From DASXRU01 sp039933315 (lineage in GTDB: Bacteria > Acidobacteriota > Blastocatellia > Pyrinomonadales > Pyrinomonadaceae), in NCBI GenBank assembly GCA_039933315.1, contig JBDTOI010000168.1, positions 1-8,846 on the forward strand: a stretch of 8,846 nt of DNA. Reading direction: 5' to 3'. The translations under genes and the position numbers were made by a program. A model generated the notes under the pieces. That model did no database searches. It was not told the origin of the DNA and worked only from the letters and a program-made list of their open reading frames with translations. Shown here one piece after another: positions 1 through 5,687 of this stretch. Every line of letters begins with the position of its first letter. The stretch's first letter is position 1.

Positions 1-1
1 A

Positions 2-172
2 GGCGCGGCGGCGGCGCGTTATGCCTACGAGCGCATGGTGGCGGAGGCGTTGCTGGCCATTACGGTGATGGATAAGCGGATCAAGAACGGCGACGGGGAA
101 AGCGCGCAGAAAAACTCAGAAGAGAACGTTGGTAAAGAGCGGGGGCAAGCCCAACTTCCTGACTGCAAGTAG
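2..172 (+). CDS. C-terminal end of an unrecognised protein (partial)
   Basis: An open frame enters from the left edge and runs 56 codons to a TAG at 170-172. The first half is rich in alanine and reads like an amphipathic helix (AARYAYERMVAEALLAI, then TVMDKRIKNG). The last 30 or so residues are polar and probably disordered (many Lys, Glu, Gln, Asn). The frame has no internal stop, while frame 1 closes at a TAA near base 72. I do not recognise the family and too little is present to assign a function. The downstream gap of about 65 bases separates it from the antitoxin gene, so it need not belong to the same transcript. Confidence 0.45.
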   Translation, partial: GAAAARYAYERMVAEALLAITVMDKRIKNGDGESAQKNSEENVGKERGQAQLPDCK

Positions 173-236
173 TGCTGGTTGAAGCTTTGGCACCTGAAAG
201 TCGCGATTCACGCCGTTTTTATATAAAATTACTTGT

Positions 237-464
237 ATGTCATTCGAAGAAATTACCAGGGAGGCCGCTCAACTTTCCAGACGGCAGCGGCTTGCCTTAG
301 CCGGCTTCCTTTTGGAGTTGGACGATTACAGCGACGACCCGCAAATTGAAGCGGCTTGGGAGCAGGAGATCCTGGCGCGAATTCAAGCTGTCGATAATGG
401 CACCGCTGTCGGAGTTTCATTTGAAGATGTCATGAGTGAAGCTGAGAATCGCCTCACCCCGTGA
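237..464 (+). CDS. Antitoxin-like addiction module protein, without an adjacent toxin
   Basis: This is a 75-residue acidic protein that resembles the 'putative addiction module component' family (PF09720/TIGR02574 type). Family-like features are an N-terminal helix with a hydrophobic pattern (SRRQRLALAGFLLELDD), the central DPQIEAAWEQEILARI block, which matches the usual D-x-E-x-x-W-x-x-E-I-x-x-R pattern, and a C-terminal stretch VSFEDVMSEAENRL resembling the 'W/F-E-E-V' end. Members neutralise ParE/RelE-type toxins by binding them and usually repress their own operon. Here the following gene is a second antitoxin-like gene 48 bases downstream, not a toxin, so this copy appears orphaned or part of a tandem pair. 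No convincing Shine-Dalgarno sequence precedes the ATG, and an AT-rich TATATAAAAT lies 7-16 bases upstream of it. Family assignment is by pattern recognition only. Confidence 0.7.
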   Translation: MSFEEITREAAQLSRRQRLALAGFLLELDDYSDDPQIEAAWEQEILARIQAVDNGTAVGVSFEDVMSEAENRLTP

Positions 465-498
465 GAGTCACATTCGGCGGACGAAAAGACTTCTTAGC

Positions 499-503
499 AG
501 GAG
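499..503 (+). promoter_or_regulatory. Ribosome binding site of the second antitoxin gene
   Basis: AGGAG is followed by nine bases before the ATG at 513. It is the clearest Shine-Dalgarno sequence in the left part of the window and fixes the start of the toxin-antitoxin pair. Confidence 0.6.
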
Positions 504-512
504 AATTGATCA

Positions 513-731
513 ATGAACACAATCTTACCTCTCGACCAAATGACAACTGCAGATAAGTTGCGTGCAATGGAGGAATTGTGGGCTGACTTGATCCGTAACC
601 AGCGCGAGCTTGAATCACCAGCGTGGCATGAGACTGTGCTGAAACAGCGCGAGGAGCGATTGCGGACAGGGCAAGAGACGCCGATTGATTGGGAATCCGC
701 TAAGAAGGAGCTGCGAGAGCGGCTAAGATGA
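513..731 (+). CDS. Antitoxin of a ParE-type toxin-antitoxin pair (addiction module component family)
   Basis: This is a 72-residue charged protein. The TTADKLRAMEELWADL segment (residues 11-26) matches the common 'x-x-EKL-x-x-ME-x-LW-x-x-L' start of the addiction-module-component antitoxins. The C-terminal half, from ESPAWHETVLKQREERL to PIDWESAKKELRERL, matches the family's 'SPxWHxxxLxxRxxR...W..AK..LR' end. Antitoxins of this type bind and block the ParE-like toxin encoded next to them, with the C-terminal part covering the toxin. The stop codon overlaps the toxin start (ATGA at 728-731), which implies translational coupling and supports the pairing. A good AGGAG lies nine bases before the ATG. 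The protein is similar in kind to the preceding 75-residue protein, but the two are clearly diverged. Confidence 0.85.
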   Translation: MNTILPLDQMTTADKLRAMEELWADLIRNQRELESPAWHETVLKQREERLRTGQETPIDWESAKKELRERLR

Positions 732-1018
732 TTACCCTTCTTCCGTCTGCAAGGGAAGACCTCGCCAACGGCTTTGCGTTCTATAATAATCAGGCAGAAG
801 GTTTAGGTATTTACTTTCTGGAATCTCTCTTCTCCGAGATCGACTCGCTTGGACTCTACGCCGGGGTTCACCCGATTGTTTTCGGTTGTTACCGACTTCT
901 TTCAAAGCGGTTTCCGTACGCCATATATTATCTAATAGAGTCAGAAGCAGTTCTCGTTAAAGCAGTGCTTGATTGGCGGCGTGACCCCCAATGGATCAGC
1001 CAACGACTCGAAAGCTAA
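728..1018 (+). CDS. ParE/RelE-family toxin
   Basis: This 96-residue protein resembles ParE-type plasmid-stabilisation toxins (PF05016). It starts with a strand and the Ala-Arg-Glu-Asp-Leu helix (ITLLPSAREDLANGFAFYNN). The middle carries LGIYFLESLFSEID, the usual 'G-x-x-FL-x-x-x-x-x-x-I' helix. The core strands CYRLLSKRFPYAIYYLIE contain the conserved Arg and 'FPY-x-I-Y-Y' pattern. It ends in VLVKAVLDWRRDPQWISQRL, a typical 'V-x-A-V-x-x-x-RRDP-x-x-W' tail. ParE proteins poison DNA gyrase, while RelE relatives cut mRNA on the ribosome; this branch with its PF09720 antitoxin is usually called ParE-like, but the target cannot be read from the sequence. The gene is intact and overlaps the antitoxin gene by four bases. 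The pair may stabilise this region, or may simply be a resident module. Confidence 0.85.
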   Translation: MITLLPSAREDLANGFAFYNNQAEGLGIYFLESLFSEIDSLGLYAGVHPIVFGCYRLLSKRFPYAIYYLIESEAVLVKAVLDWRRDPQWISQRLES

Positions 1019-1020
1019 TT

Positions 1021-1138
1021 CAAACTAACCTTTGGGAATGCCGAGGCATTGCCCGTCTTGCAAACTGGTAATCCGCGATTCACTTTTCCCACTCACTACC
1101 GCTCGCGGCTCTGTAAATCCGCAATCCGAAATTCTTCA
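1021..1138 (+). repeat. Non-coding leader made of dispersed-repeat pieces upstream of the carbamoyltransferase gene
   Basis: This gap separates the toxin gene from the carbamoyltransferase gene. Its last 30 bases contain AAATCCGCAATCCGAAATTC, the same AATCCGN heptamer that forms the array inside the following gene (1473-1544). A further heptamer-like piece, TAATCCGCGATTC, lies at about 1069-1081, and CACTCACTACCGCTCGCGG between them also looks like intergenic repeat debris. The region is open in the frame of the following gene from a TTG at 1049, which would add 30 residues of repeat-derived sequence (for example CKSAIRNS). No promoter could be assigned with confidence. Confidence 0.5.
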
Positions 1139-3133
1139 GTGATCATTCTCGGCATCAACGCATATCACGGGGACGCGGCGGCGGCCATCATCAAAGACGG
1201 CAGGCTGCTGGCGGCGGTGGAAGAGGAGCGTTTCAATCGCGTCAAGCACTGCGCGGGGTTTCCCATTCAGTCAGTGCGCTATTGCCTGGAGACTGCCGGC
1301 GTATCGGTCGAAGCGGTTGAGCACATAGGAATCTCGCGCGACCCTTCCGCGCACCTGCATAAGAAGGTCCTGTTTGCCGCTACGCGGGCGATTTCGGAAT
1401 TCGGATTTCGGAATTCGGATTTGCCTGCCGCTGCCCAGGAAACACCGGACCTCGCACCCGTACTGCTCGCGCGCAATCCGCAATCCGCAATTCGCAATCC
1501 GAAATCGGGCAATCCGAAATCCGAAATCCGAAATCCGAAATCGAATGGCGGCCCGGGGATCTTTCGCCAGGTAGCTGATCGTTTGGGAAATGCCGCGAAA
1601 GTAAGAGATATCAAAGACGTGCTAGCCAGGGAGCTGGGCGTTCCGAAGAAAAACATCACGGCGCAGTTTCACAATATCGAACACCATCGCGCGCATCTGG
1701 CCAGCGCGTTCTTTGTTTCTCCTTTTGAACGCGCCGCTTTGCTTTCGATTGACGGGTTTGGCGATTTCATCTCGACCATGTGGGCCAGCGGTGAAGGGAA
1801 CTCCATCGACGTGCTGGGCCAGGTCGAGTTTCCGCATTCCACCGGCATCGTCTATACCGCCACCACACAGTTTCTGGGGTTCCCGCATTACGGCGATGAA
1901 GGGAAAGTGATGGGGCTGGCGCCGTATGGCCGGCCGCGTTTCATGGAAGAGTTTCGCGAACTGATTCGCACCGAAGACGAGGGCGGGTTCCGGCTTAACC
2001 TGGATTACTTTCGCCATCATGCGGAAGGTGTGGACATGACCTGGGACAACGGGTCACCGGTGATTGGGCGAATATTCTCCGATGAATACGCGCGTTTGTT
2101 TGGGCCGCCGCGCGCGCCGGGTGCGCCTTTGACCGATCGTGATCAGGACATTGCGGCCAGCCTGCAACAGCGTCTGGAGGAAGTTGCGTTTCATATTTTG
2201 AATCAACTTCATGAGCGGACCGGGCTGACCGATCTGGGGCTGGCAGGGGGTGTGGCCTACAACTCGGTGATGAATGGCAAGATTCTGTTGCAGACGCCTT
2301 TTCGGCGTTTGTTTATTCAGCCGGCAGCAGGAGATAGCGGCACGGCGCTCGGGGCCTGCTACGCGATTCATCACAACGTAACTCAGACTGTTAGTTTGCG
2401 CGATGGTGACGATGGCGACAGGACGGAAACCAGCCACAGATTTACGCAGATGAACGCGGATCAGAAGGAAACTAACAGTTCGATTCACAACCGCTACGTG
2501 ATGGAGGGGGCTTACACGGGGCCGGAATTCAGCAATGACTATATCGAGAGCGAGCTCAAGAGTGCGGGGCTTGAGTATGAGACCTTCACGGACGCGGAAG
2601 TTACGCGCAGGGCTGCGCAGGATATTGCCGACGGCCTGGTGATGGGTTGGTTCCAGGGGCGTATGGAGTTTGGGCCGCGCGCTTTGGGCAACCGCTCGAT
2701 TGTAGTGGATCCGCGGCGGGCGGAGATGAAAGAGATTCTCAACGATCGGATCAAAAAGCGGGAGCCGTTCCGCCCCTTTGCGCCCTCGATTCTGGAAGAG
2801 CGTTTGGGCGATTACTTTGAACAGACGCACCCGGCGCCCACGATGTTGATGGTCTATCAGGTGCGGCCGGAGCGGCGCGCGGAAATCCCCGCCGTGACGC
2901 ACGTTGATGGATCGGGCCGGCTGCAAACTGTTTCGCGCCGGGTGAACGCGCGTTACTACCAACTGATTTCCGACTTCAATGAACTGACCGGAGTGCCCGT
3001 AGTGCTGAACACCTCATTCAATGAAAACGAGCCAATTGTTTGCACCCCGCGTCAGGCCATCGATTGTTTCCTGAAAACAAGAATGGATGTTCTGTATTTA
3101 GGAGACCATGCTGTGAGGCGAAGAACCTTGTAG
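1139..3133 (+). CDS. NodU/CmcH-family O-carbamoyltransferase with two repeat-derived internal inserts
   Basis: The enzyme transfers a carbamoyl group from carbamoyl phosphate, through a carbamoyl-adenylate, to a hydroxyl of a sugar or other acceptor. In this locus the likely acceptor is a glycan or nucleotide sugar. The chosen GTG start gives 664 residues beginning VIILGINAYHGDAAAAI, the usual N-terminus; the longer frame from 1049 only adds repeat sequence. Visible family motifs are AVEEERFNRVKH, the metal-site HHRAH (His182 and His186), Asp205 in SIDGFGD nineteen residues later, AGGVAYNS, Asp399 in GDSGTALG, FQGRMEFGPRALGNRS (505-520), REPFRPFAPSIL and NTSFNENEP (624-632). The His/His/Asp/Asp spacing agrees with what I recall of the metal ligands of the homologue TobZ. 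The protein is longer than typical family members because of inserts at about residues 85-141 and 417-447, both lying between conserved blocks and both repeat-like in DNA. The TAG stop is supplied by the adjacent palindromic repeat. Catalytic motifs are intact, so activity is plausible; the substrate is unknown. Confidence 0.93.
   Translation: MIILGINAYHGDAAAAIIKDGRLLAAVEEERFNRVKHCAGFPIQSVRYCLETAGVSVEAVEHIGISRDPSAHLHKKVLFAATRAISEFGFRNSDLPAAAQETPDLAPVLLARNPQSAIRNPKSGNPKSEIRNPKSNGGPGIFRQVADRLGNAAKVRDIKDVLARELGVPKKNITAQFHNIEHHRAHLASAFFVSPFERAALLSIDGFGDFISTMWASGEGNSIDVLGQVEFPHSTGIVYTATTQFLGFPHYGDEGKVMGLAPYGRPRFMEEFRELIRTEDEGGFRLNLDYFRHHAEGVDMTWDNGSPVIGRIFSDEYARLFGPPRAPGAPLTDRDQDIAASLQQRLEEVAFHILNQLHERTGLTDLGLAGGVAYNSVMNGKILLQTPFRRLFIQPAAGDSGTALGACYAIHHNVTQTVSLRDGDDGDRTETSHRFTQMNADQKETNSSIHNRYVMEGAYTGPEFSNDYIESELKSAGLEYETFTDAEVTRRAAQDIADGLVMGWFQGRMEFGPRALGNRSIVVDPRRAEMKEILNDRIKKREPFRPFAPSILEERLGDYFEQTHPAPTMLMVYQVRPERRAEIPAVTHVDGSGRLQTVSRRVNARYYQLISDFNELTGVPVVLNTSFNENEPIVCTPRQAIDCFLKTRMDVLYLGDHAVRRRTL
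1391..1544 (+). repeat. Heptamer (AATCCGA) inverted-repeat array inside the carbamoyltransferase gene
   Basis: The left arm (1391-1422) carries the reverse complement of the heptamer (TTCGGAATTCGGATTTCGG and so on). The right arm (1473-1544) carries about nine imperfect direct copies of AATCCGN, the last four being regular AATCCGA units. The two arms can fold on each other around a spacer of about 50 bases. Because seven is not a multiple of three, the array cycles through all frames and encodes the heptapeptide I-R-N-P-K-S-E repeatedly (AIRNPKSGNPKSEIRNPKS). The element is in frame and has no stop on the coding strand. It sits between the N-terminal segment ending in HLHKKVLF and the segment starting near FRQVADRLGNAAKVRD, where homologues normally have a short linker. 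Confidence 0.85.
2387..2479 (+). repeat. Second in-frame insert in the carbamoyltransferase gene, bounded by an 11-bp perfect inverted repeat
   Basis: ACTGTTAGTTT at 2387-2397 and its exact reverse complement AAACTAACAGT at 2469-2479 enclose 71 bases. The inner part encodes SHRFTQMNADQKE, a peptide I associate with a dispersed bacterial intergenic repeat (the DNA CCACAGATTTACGCAGATGAA and neighbours). The total unit is 93 bases, exactly 31 codons, with no stop. It lies between GACYAIHHNV and RYVMEGAYTGPEFS, which in ordinary family members are joined by a short linker. The inverted termini suggest a small mobile-element relic. No target-site duplication was recognised with confidence. Confidence 0.65.
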
Positions 3134-3216
3134 GGGTGGCACTCCGCGGCCACCCCTTTGATTTTACCCTGACGTCTTGCGAAGAAAGGGGTGGCCACGG
3201 AGTGCCACCCCTACAA
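3128..3216 (+). repeat. Palindromic junction repeat A, copy 1 (inverted pair of hairpins)
   Basis: The arms 3128-3159 and 3185-3216 are near-perfect reverse complements around a 25-base spacer, with one mismatch that can pair as G-U. Each arm is also a hairpin by itself. The left arm has stem GGGGTGGC (3133-3140), an eight-base loop and GCCACCCC (3149-3156), followed by TTTGATTTT, which resembles a weak intrinsic terminator. The right arm has the same stem at 3188-3195 and 3204-3211. The first TAG of the element is the stop codon of the carbamoyltransferase gene. The decarboxylase gene starts 23 bases after the right arm. Confidence 0.92.
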
Positions 3217-3238
3217 TCGAAACTCGAAACTTTCTAAT

Positions 3239-4198
3239 ATGAGAATACTTGTAACTGGGGGTGCGGGCTTTATTGGCTCGCATCTTTGCGAGCGACTTAT
3301 CAACGACGGCCATGAAGTGATTTGTGTTGACAACTTTTTTACCGGCCGGCGCGAGAATATTTTTCACCTGCTCGATAACCATTCCTTTGAGCTGATCCGG
3401 CACGATGTGATTGAGCCGCTGCTGCTGGAAGTCGATCATATTTACAATCTGGCCTGCCCGGCGTCGCCGGTCCATTACCAGTACAACCCGGTGAAGACGG
3501 TAAAGACCAACGTGATGGGCACCATCAATATGCTGGGCCTGGCCAAGCGCGTGCACGCGCGGATATTGCAGGCGTCCACCTCCGAAGTTTATGGCGATCC
3601 AATCGTGCATCCACAGGTCGAGAGCTACTGGGGCAACGTTAATCCGGTCGGAATACGCAGCTGCTACGACGAGGGCAAGCGCATCGCCGAAACTTTGATG
3701 ATGGACTATCACCGCCAGAACCAGGTGGACACACGCATCGCGCGCATCTTCAATACCTATGGCCCACGAATGGCGGAGAACGACGGGCGCGTAGTTTCTA
3801 ATTTCATCGTGCAGTCGCTGCGCGGCGAGCCGGTTACGCTCTATGGCCATGGCGATCAGACTCGATCGTTCTGCTACGTCGATGACTTGATCGAAGGGCT
3901 GATACGCTTGATGAACGCGGATGGTGTACACGACCCGGTGAACCTGGGGAATCCGGATACGTTCACAATCAAAGAGCTGGCGGACCAGGTGGCGCAGATG
4001 TGTCACTCGAGTGCGGGCGTGAAGTATTGCCCTCTGCCCGCGGATGATCCGCAGCAGCGCAAGCCTGACATCACGCGGGCGCAAACATTGTTAGGGTGGA
4101 CTCCGAAGATCAAGCTGAGCGAAGGGTTGCGGCGCACGGTAGATGACTTTGCGAAACGGATCGAACGCCAGCCCAAAGGCGCCTCCGCGGTGGAATAG
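3239..4198 (+). CDS. UDP-glucuronate decarboxylase (UDP-xylose synthase)
   Basis: This 319-residue extended short-chain dehydrogenase converts UDP-glucuronate to UDP-xylose with bound NAD+, through 4-keto intermediates, in the cytoplasm. The N-terminal NAD-binding motif is TGGAGFIGSHL (residues 6-16). The family-specific blocks CPASPVHYQYNPVKT and STSEVYGDP (113-121) are present, as is the catalytic YDEGK (Tyr143, Lys147). The Thr114/Glu116/Tyr143/Lys147 spacing is the same as I recall for human UXS1, shifted by four. NTYGPRM, GDQTRSFCYVDDL, PVNLGNP and QQRKPDI with Arg274 complete the C-terminal UDP-sugar part. The WGNVNPVGIRSCYDEGKR stretch is diagnostic of UXS rather than of dTDP-glucose dehydratase. 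I chose the ATG at 3239, because the frame upstream runs into the palindromic repeat. No clear Shine-Dalgarno sequence precedes it. UDP-xylose made here could feed the neighbouring glycosyltransferase. Confidence 0.95.
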   Translation: MRILVTGGAGFIGSHLCERLINDGHEVICVDNFFTGRRENIFHLLDNHSFELIRHDVIEPLLLEVDHIYNLACPASPVHYQYNPVKTVKTNVMGTINMLGLAKRVHARILQASTSEVYGDPIVHPQVESYWGNVNPVGIRSCYDEGKRIAETLMMDYHRQNQVDTRIARIFNTYGPRMAENDGRVVSNFIVQSLRGEPVTLYGHGDQTRSFCYVDDLIEGLIRLMNADGVHDPVNLGNPDTFTIKELADQVAQMCHSSAGVKYCPLPADDPQQRKPDITRAQTLLGWTPKIKLSEGLRRTVDDFAKRIERQPKGASAVE

Positions 4199-4207
4199 AG
4201 ATTCCTA

Positions 4208-4312
4208 TTTCGTGTTGTTTCGTGCAGTTAGTGTGATTCGTGGATCGTGTGGCTCCGAATCCCAGGCACACGATCCACGAACTTACACGAAATTGCACGA
4301 ACCAACACGAAA
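4208..4312 (+). repeat. CGTG/CACGA palindromic junction repeat
   Basis: The left arm (4208-4251, beginning TTTCGTGTTGTTTCGTGCA) and the right arm (4267-4312, ending GCACGAACCAACACGAAA) are imperfect reverse complements of 44 and 46 bases around a 15-base centre. The inner TTCGTGGATCGTGTG/CACACGATCCACGAA part is exact; the outer half has a few substitutions and a two-base length difference. Repeated TTCGTG units within each arm give the element an internal substructure. It fills nearly the whole gap between the decarboxylase and glycosyltransferase genes. The frame through it is open and would give the glycosyltransferase a false N-terminal extension. Confidence 0.9.
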
Positions 4313-4320
4313 CAAATTCT

Positions 4321-5586
4321 GTGAAAGTTCTTCTCTTGAATCAGTGTTTCTATCCGGATGTCGCTGCGACTGGACAGTACCTCACTGAACTGGGGAAGGG
4401 GCTGGTCGATCGCGGGCACAGCGTCACTGTGCTAACCAGCCGGCGCGCCTACGATGACCCCAACGTCAACTTTCCCAAACGGCAAACCTGGAAGGGCATA
4501 AAAATCATTCGTCTTTCTACATTCGGACTGGGAAAGAAGGGACGAGCACGCCGGGCCCTCGACTTTGCCAGCTTCTCTCTGACCTGCGTGTTGCGCCTGG
4601 CGCTCCTGCCGCGTTTTGATGTGGTAATAGCGCTGACTTCACCGCCACTGATCTCCTGGTTGGGCTCGATGTTTGTGCGAATCAAGGGAGGCCGGCTGGT
4701 TTTCTGGGTGATGGATCTCAATCCCGATGAGGCAATCGCCGCCGGTTGGCTTAAGCAGGACTCATTTACTGCACGCACGCTGGAGTATTTTCTAGGTAGC
4801 AGCATGCGCCACTCGGCGAAGATCATCGCCCTTGATCGCTTCGTGAAGCAGCGCATCCTCGGCAAAGGAATTCCGGAGGCAAAGATCTCTGTGATTCCGC
4901 CCTGGTCGCATGATGAAGATGTTCGTTACGACAGCGAGGGAAGGGAATCATTTCGCGAACGGCATGGGCTGACCGACAAGTACGTCGTGATGTACTCCGG
5001 CAATCACAGTCCCTGCCACCCGTTGGATACACTTCTGGCGGCGGCGAAAGACCTGCGCGATAGAGATGACATCGACTTCTGCTTTGTAGGCGGCGGGAGT
5101 GAGCAGGATAAGGTAAGGGCGTTCGCCGAGGCCCATAAGTTAGGGAACGTTCTCTGTCTGCCTTATCAGCCGTTGCAGGCCCTGGCGGCGTCTTTGTCAG
5201 CGGCCGATCTGCACGTGGTGGTAATGGGAGACGCCTTTGCCGGAATTCTCCACCCCTGCAAGATCTACAATATTCTTGCCATCGGCAGCCCGTTTCTATA
5301 CATTGGCCCGCACGAAAGCCATATCGCTGACCTTATTTCGCCAACTAGCGTGAATTCCCCGGGCCGCACGGCACAGCACAATGATGTGGTCACCGTCGTG
5401 AAGGTCATTTCCGAGGGTGCGGATAACGCCAGAGAAAGCCGGAACCAACAACTAACCGGATTGGCTGCGGGCTTCGCAAAAGAAGTTCTGCTGCCGCGCA
5501 TGATAGAGATAGTGGAATCAGTCGGTCTCGACGGCGCTGGTCCAGTGGTAGCTCCATCCGCATCATTGGCGAGAGCGGGGGAATGA
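4321..5586 (+). CDS. GT-B glycosyltransferase, family 4 type (WcaI/WbuB-like)
   Basis: This 421-residue cytoplasmic or membrane-associated enzyme transfers a sugar from a nucleotide donor to a growing glycan. The GTG start gives VKVLLLNQCFYPDVAATGQY, the standard N-terminus with its loop and Gln/Tyr pattern; the longer frame from 4240 is repeat-derived. The acceptor domain contains LTELGKGLVDRGHSVTVLTS, the PPLISWLGSMF membrane-proximal helix and VFWVMDLNPDEAIAAGW, typical of WcaI/WbuB relatives. The donor domain starts near MYSGNHS (224-230), then CFVGGGSEQDK (257-259 Gly triplet) and LQALAASLSAADLHVVVMGDAFAGILHPCKIYNILAIGSP, with His311-Pro-Cys-Lys314 in place of the usual 'PSK' donor loop. 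Donor and acceptor cannot be read from sequence. The UDP-xylose synthase next door makes a pentose donor possible. The C-terminus ends within two bases of the next palindromic repeat. Confidence 0.9.
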   Translation: MKVLLLNQCFYPDVAATGQYLTELGKGLVDRGHSVTVLTSRRAYDDPNVNFPKRQTWKGIKIIRLSTFGLGKKGRARRALDFASFSLTCVLRLALLPRFDVVIALTSPPLISWLGSMFVRIKGGRLVFWVMDLNPDEAIAAGWLKQDSFTARTLEYFLGSSMRHSAKIIALDRFVKQRILGKGIPEAKISVIPPWSHDEDVRYDSEGRESFRERHGLTDKYVVMYSGNHSPCHPLDTLLAAAKDLRDRDDIDFCFVGGGSEQDKVRAFAEAHKLGNVLCLPYQPLQALAASLSAADLHVVVMGDAFAGILHPCKIYNILAIGSPFLYIGPHESHIADLISPTSVNSPGRTAQHNDVVTVVKVISEGADNARESRNQQLTGLAAGFAKEVLLPRMIEIVESVGLDGAGPVVAPSASLARAGE

Positions 5587-5587
5587 T

Positions 5588-5679
5588 TTGTAGGGGCGGC
5601 ACGCCGTGGCCGCCCCTCGTTCGCAATAAATGATTCGATCGGGAAGAGAAGGGGCGGCCACGGAGTGCCGCCCCTACAA
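5588..5679 (+). repeat. Palindromic junction repeat A, copy 2 (inverted pair of hairpins)
   Basis: The arms 5588-5617 and 5650-5679 are reverse complements with two mismatches around a 32-base spacer. Each arm folds alone: stem GGGGCGGC (5593-5600) with GCCGCCCC (5609-5616), and GGGGCGGC (5651-5658) with GCCGCCCC (5667-5674). Compared with copy 1, the fifth stem position has changed from T-A to C-G on both sides, so pairing is kept. The element begins one base after the glycosyltransferase stop and ends where the ribosome binding site of the next gene begins. Confidence 0.92.
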
Positions 5680-5682
5680 GGA
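5678..5682 (+). promoter_or_regulatory. Ribosome binding site of the WecA-like gene
   Basis: AAGGA is followed by five bases before a TTG at 5688. It supports the TTG start. Its first two bases are the last two bases of the palindromic repeat, so repeat folding could affect access to this site. Confidence 0.45.
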
Positions 5683-5687
5683 ACGCC

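Noticed and set aside
187..227. Promoter made of TTGGCA and TATAAA upstream of the first antitoxin gene
   Set aside because: The spacing between the two boxes is 29 bases, too long for a sigma-70 promoter; only the AT-rich -10-like part remains suggestive.
1473..1544. CRISPR-like array of short direct repeats
   Set aside because: The units are 7 bases, contiguous and without spacers; this is a simple heptamer array.
1391..1544. Carbamoyltransferase as a pseudogene broken by repeats
   Set aside because: Both inserts keep the frame and all catalytic blocks remain, so the gene appears intact.
2054..2962. Long antisense frame of 302 codons
   Set aside because: It lies wholly opposite the conserved carbamoyltransferase motifs, its translation shows no family motif, and it is typical of shadow frames in GC-rich genes.
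1139..3133. Antibiotic (tobramycin/cephamycin-type) biosynthesis cluster suggested by the carbamoyltransferase
   Set aside because: The neighbours are polysaccharide genes, with no antibiotic-type enzymes; the NodU/CmcH family is also common in glycan loci.
3164..4084. Antisense frame of 306 codons
   Set aside because: It is opposite the highly conserved UDP-xylose synthase and contains repeat-derived sequence at its far end; no recognisable product.
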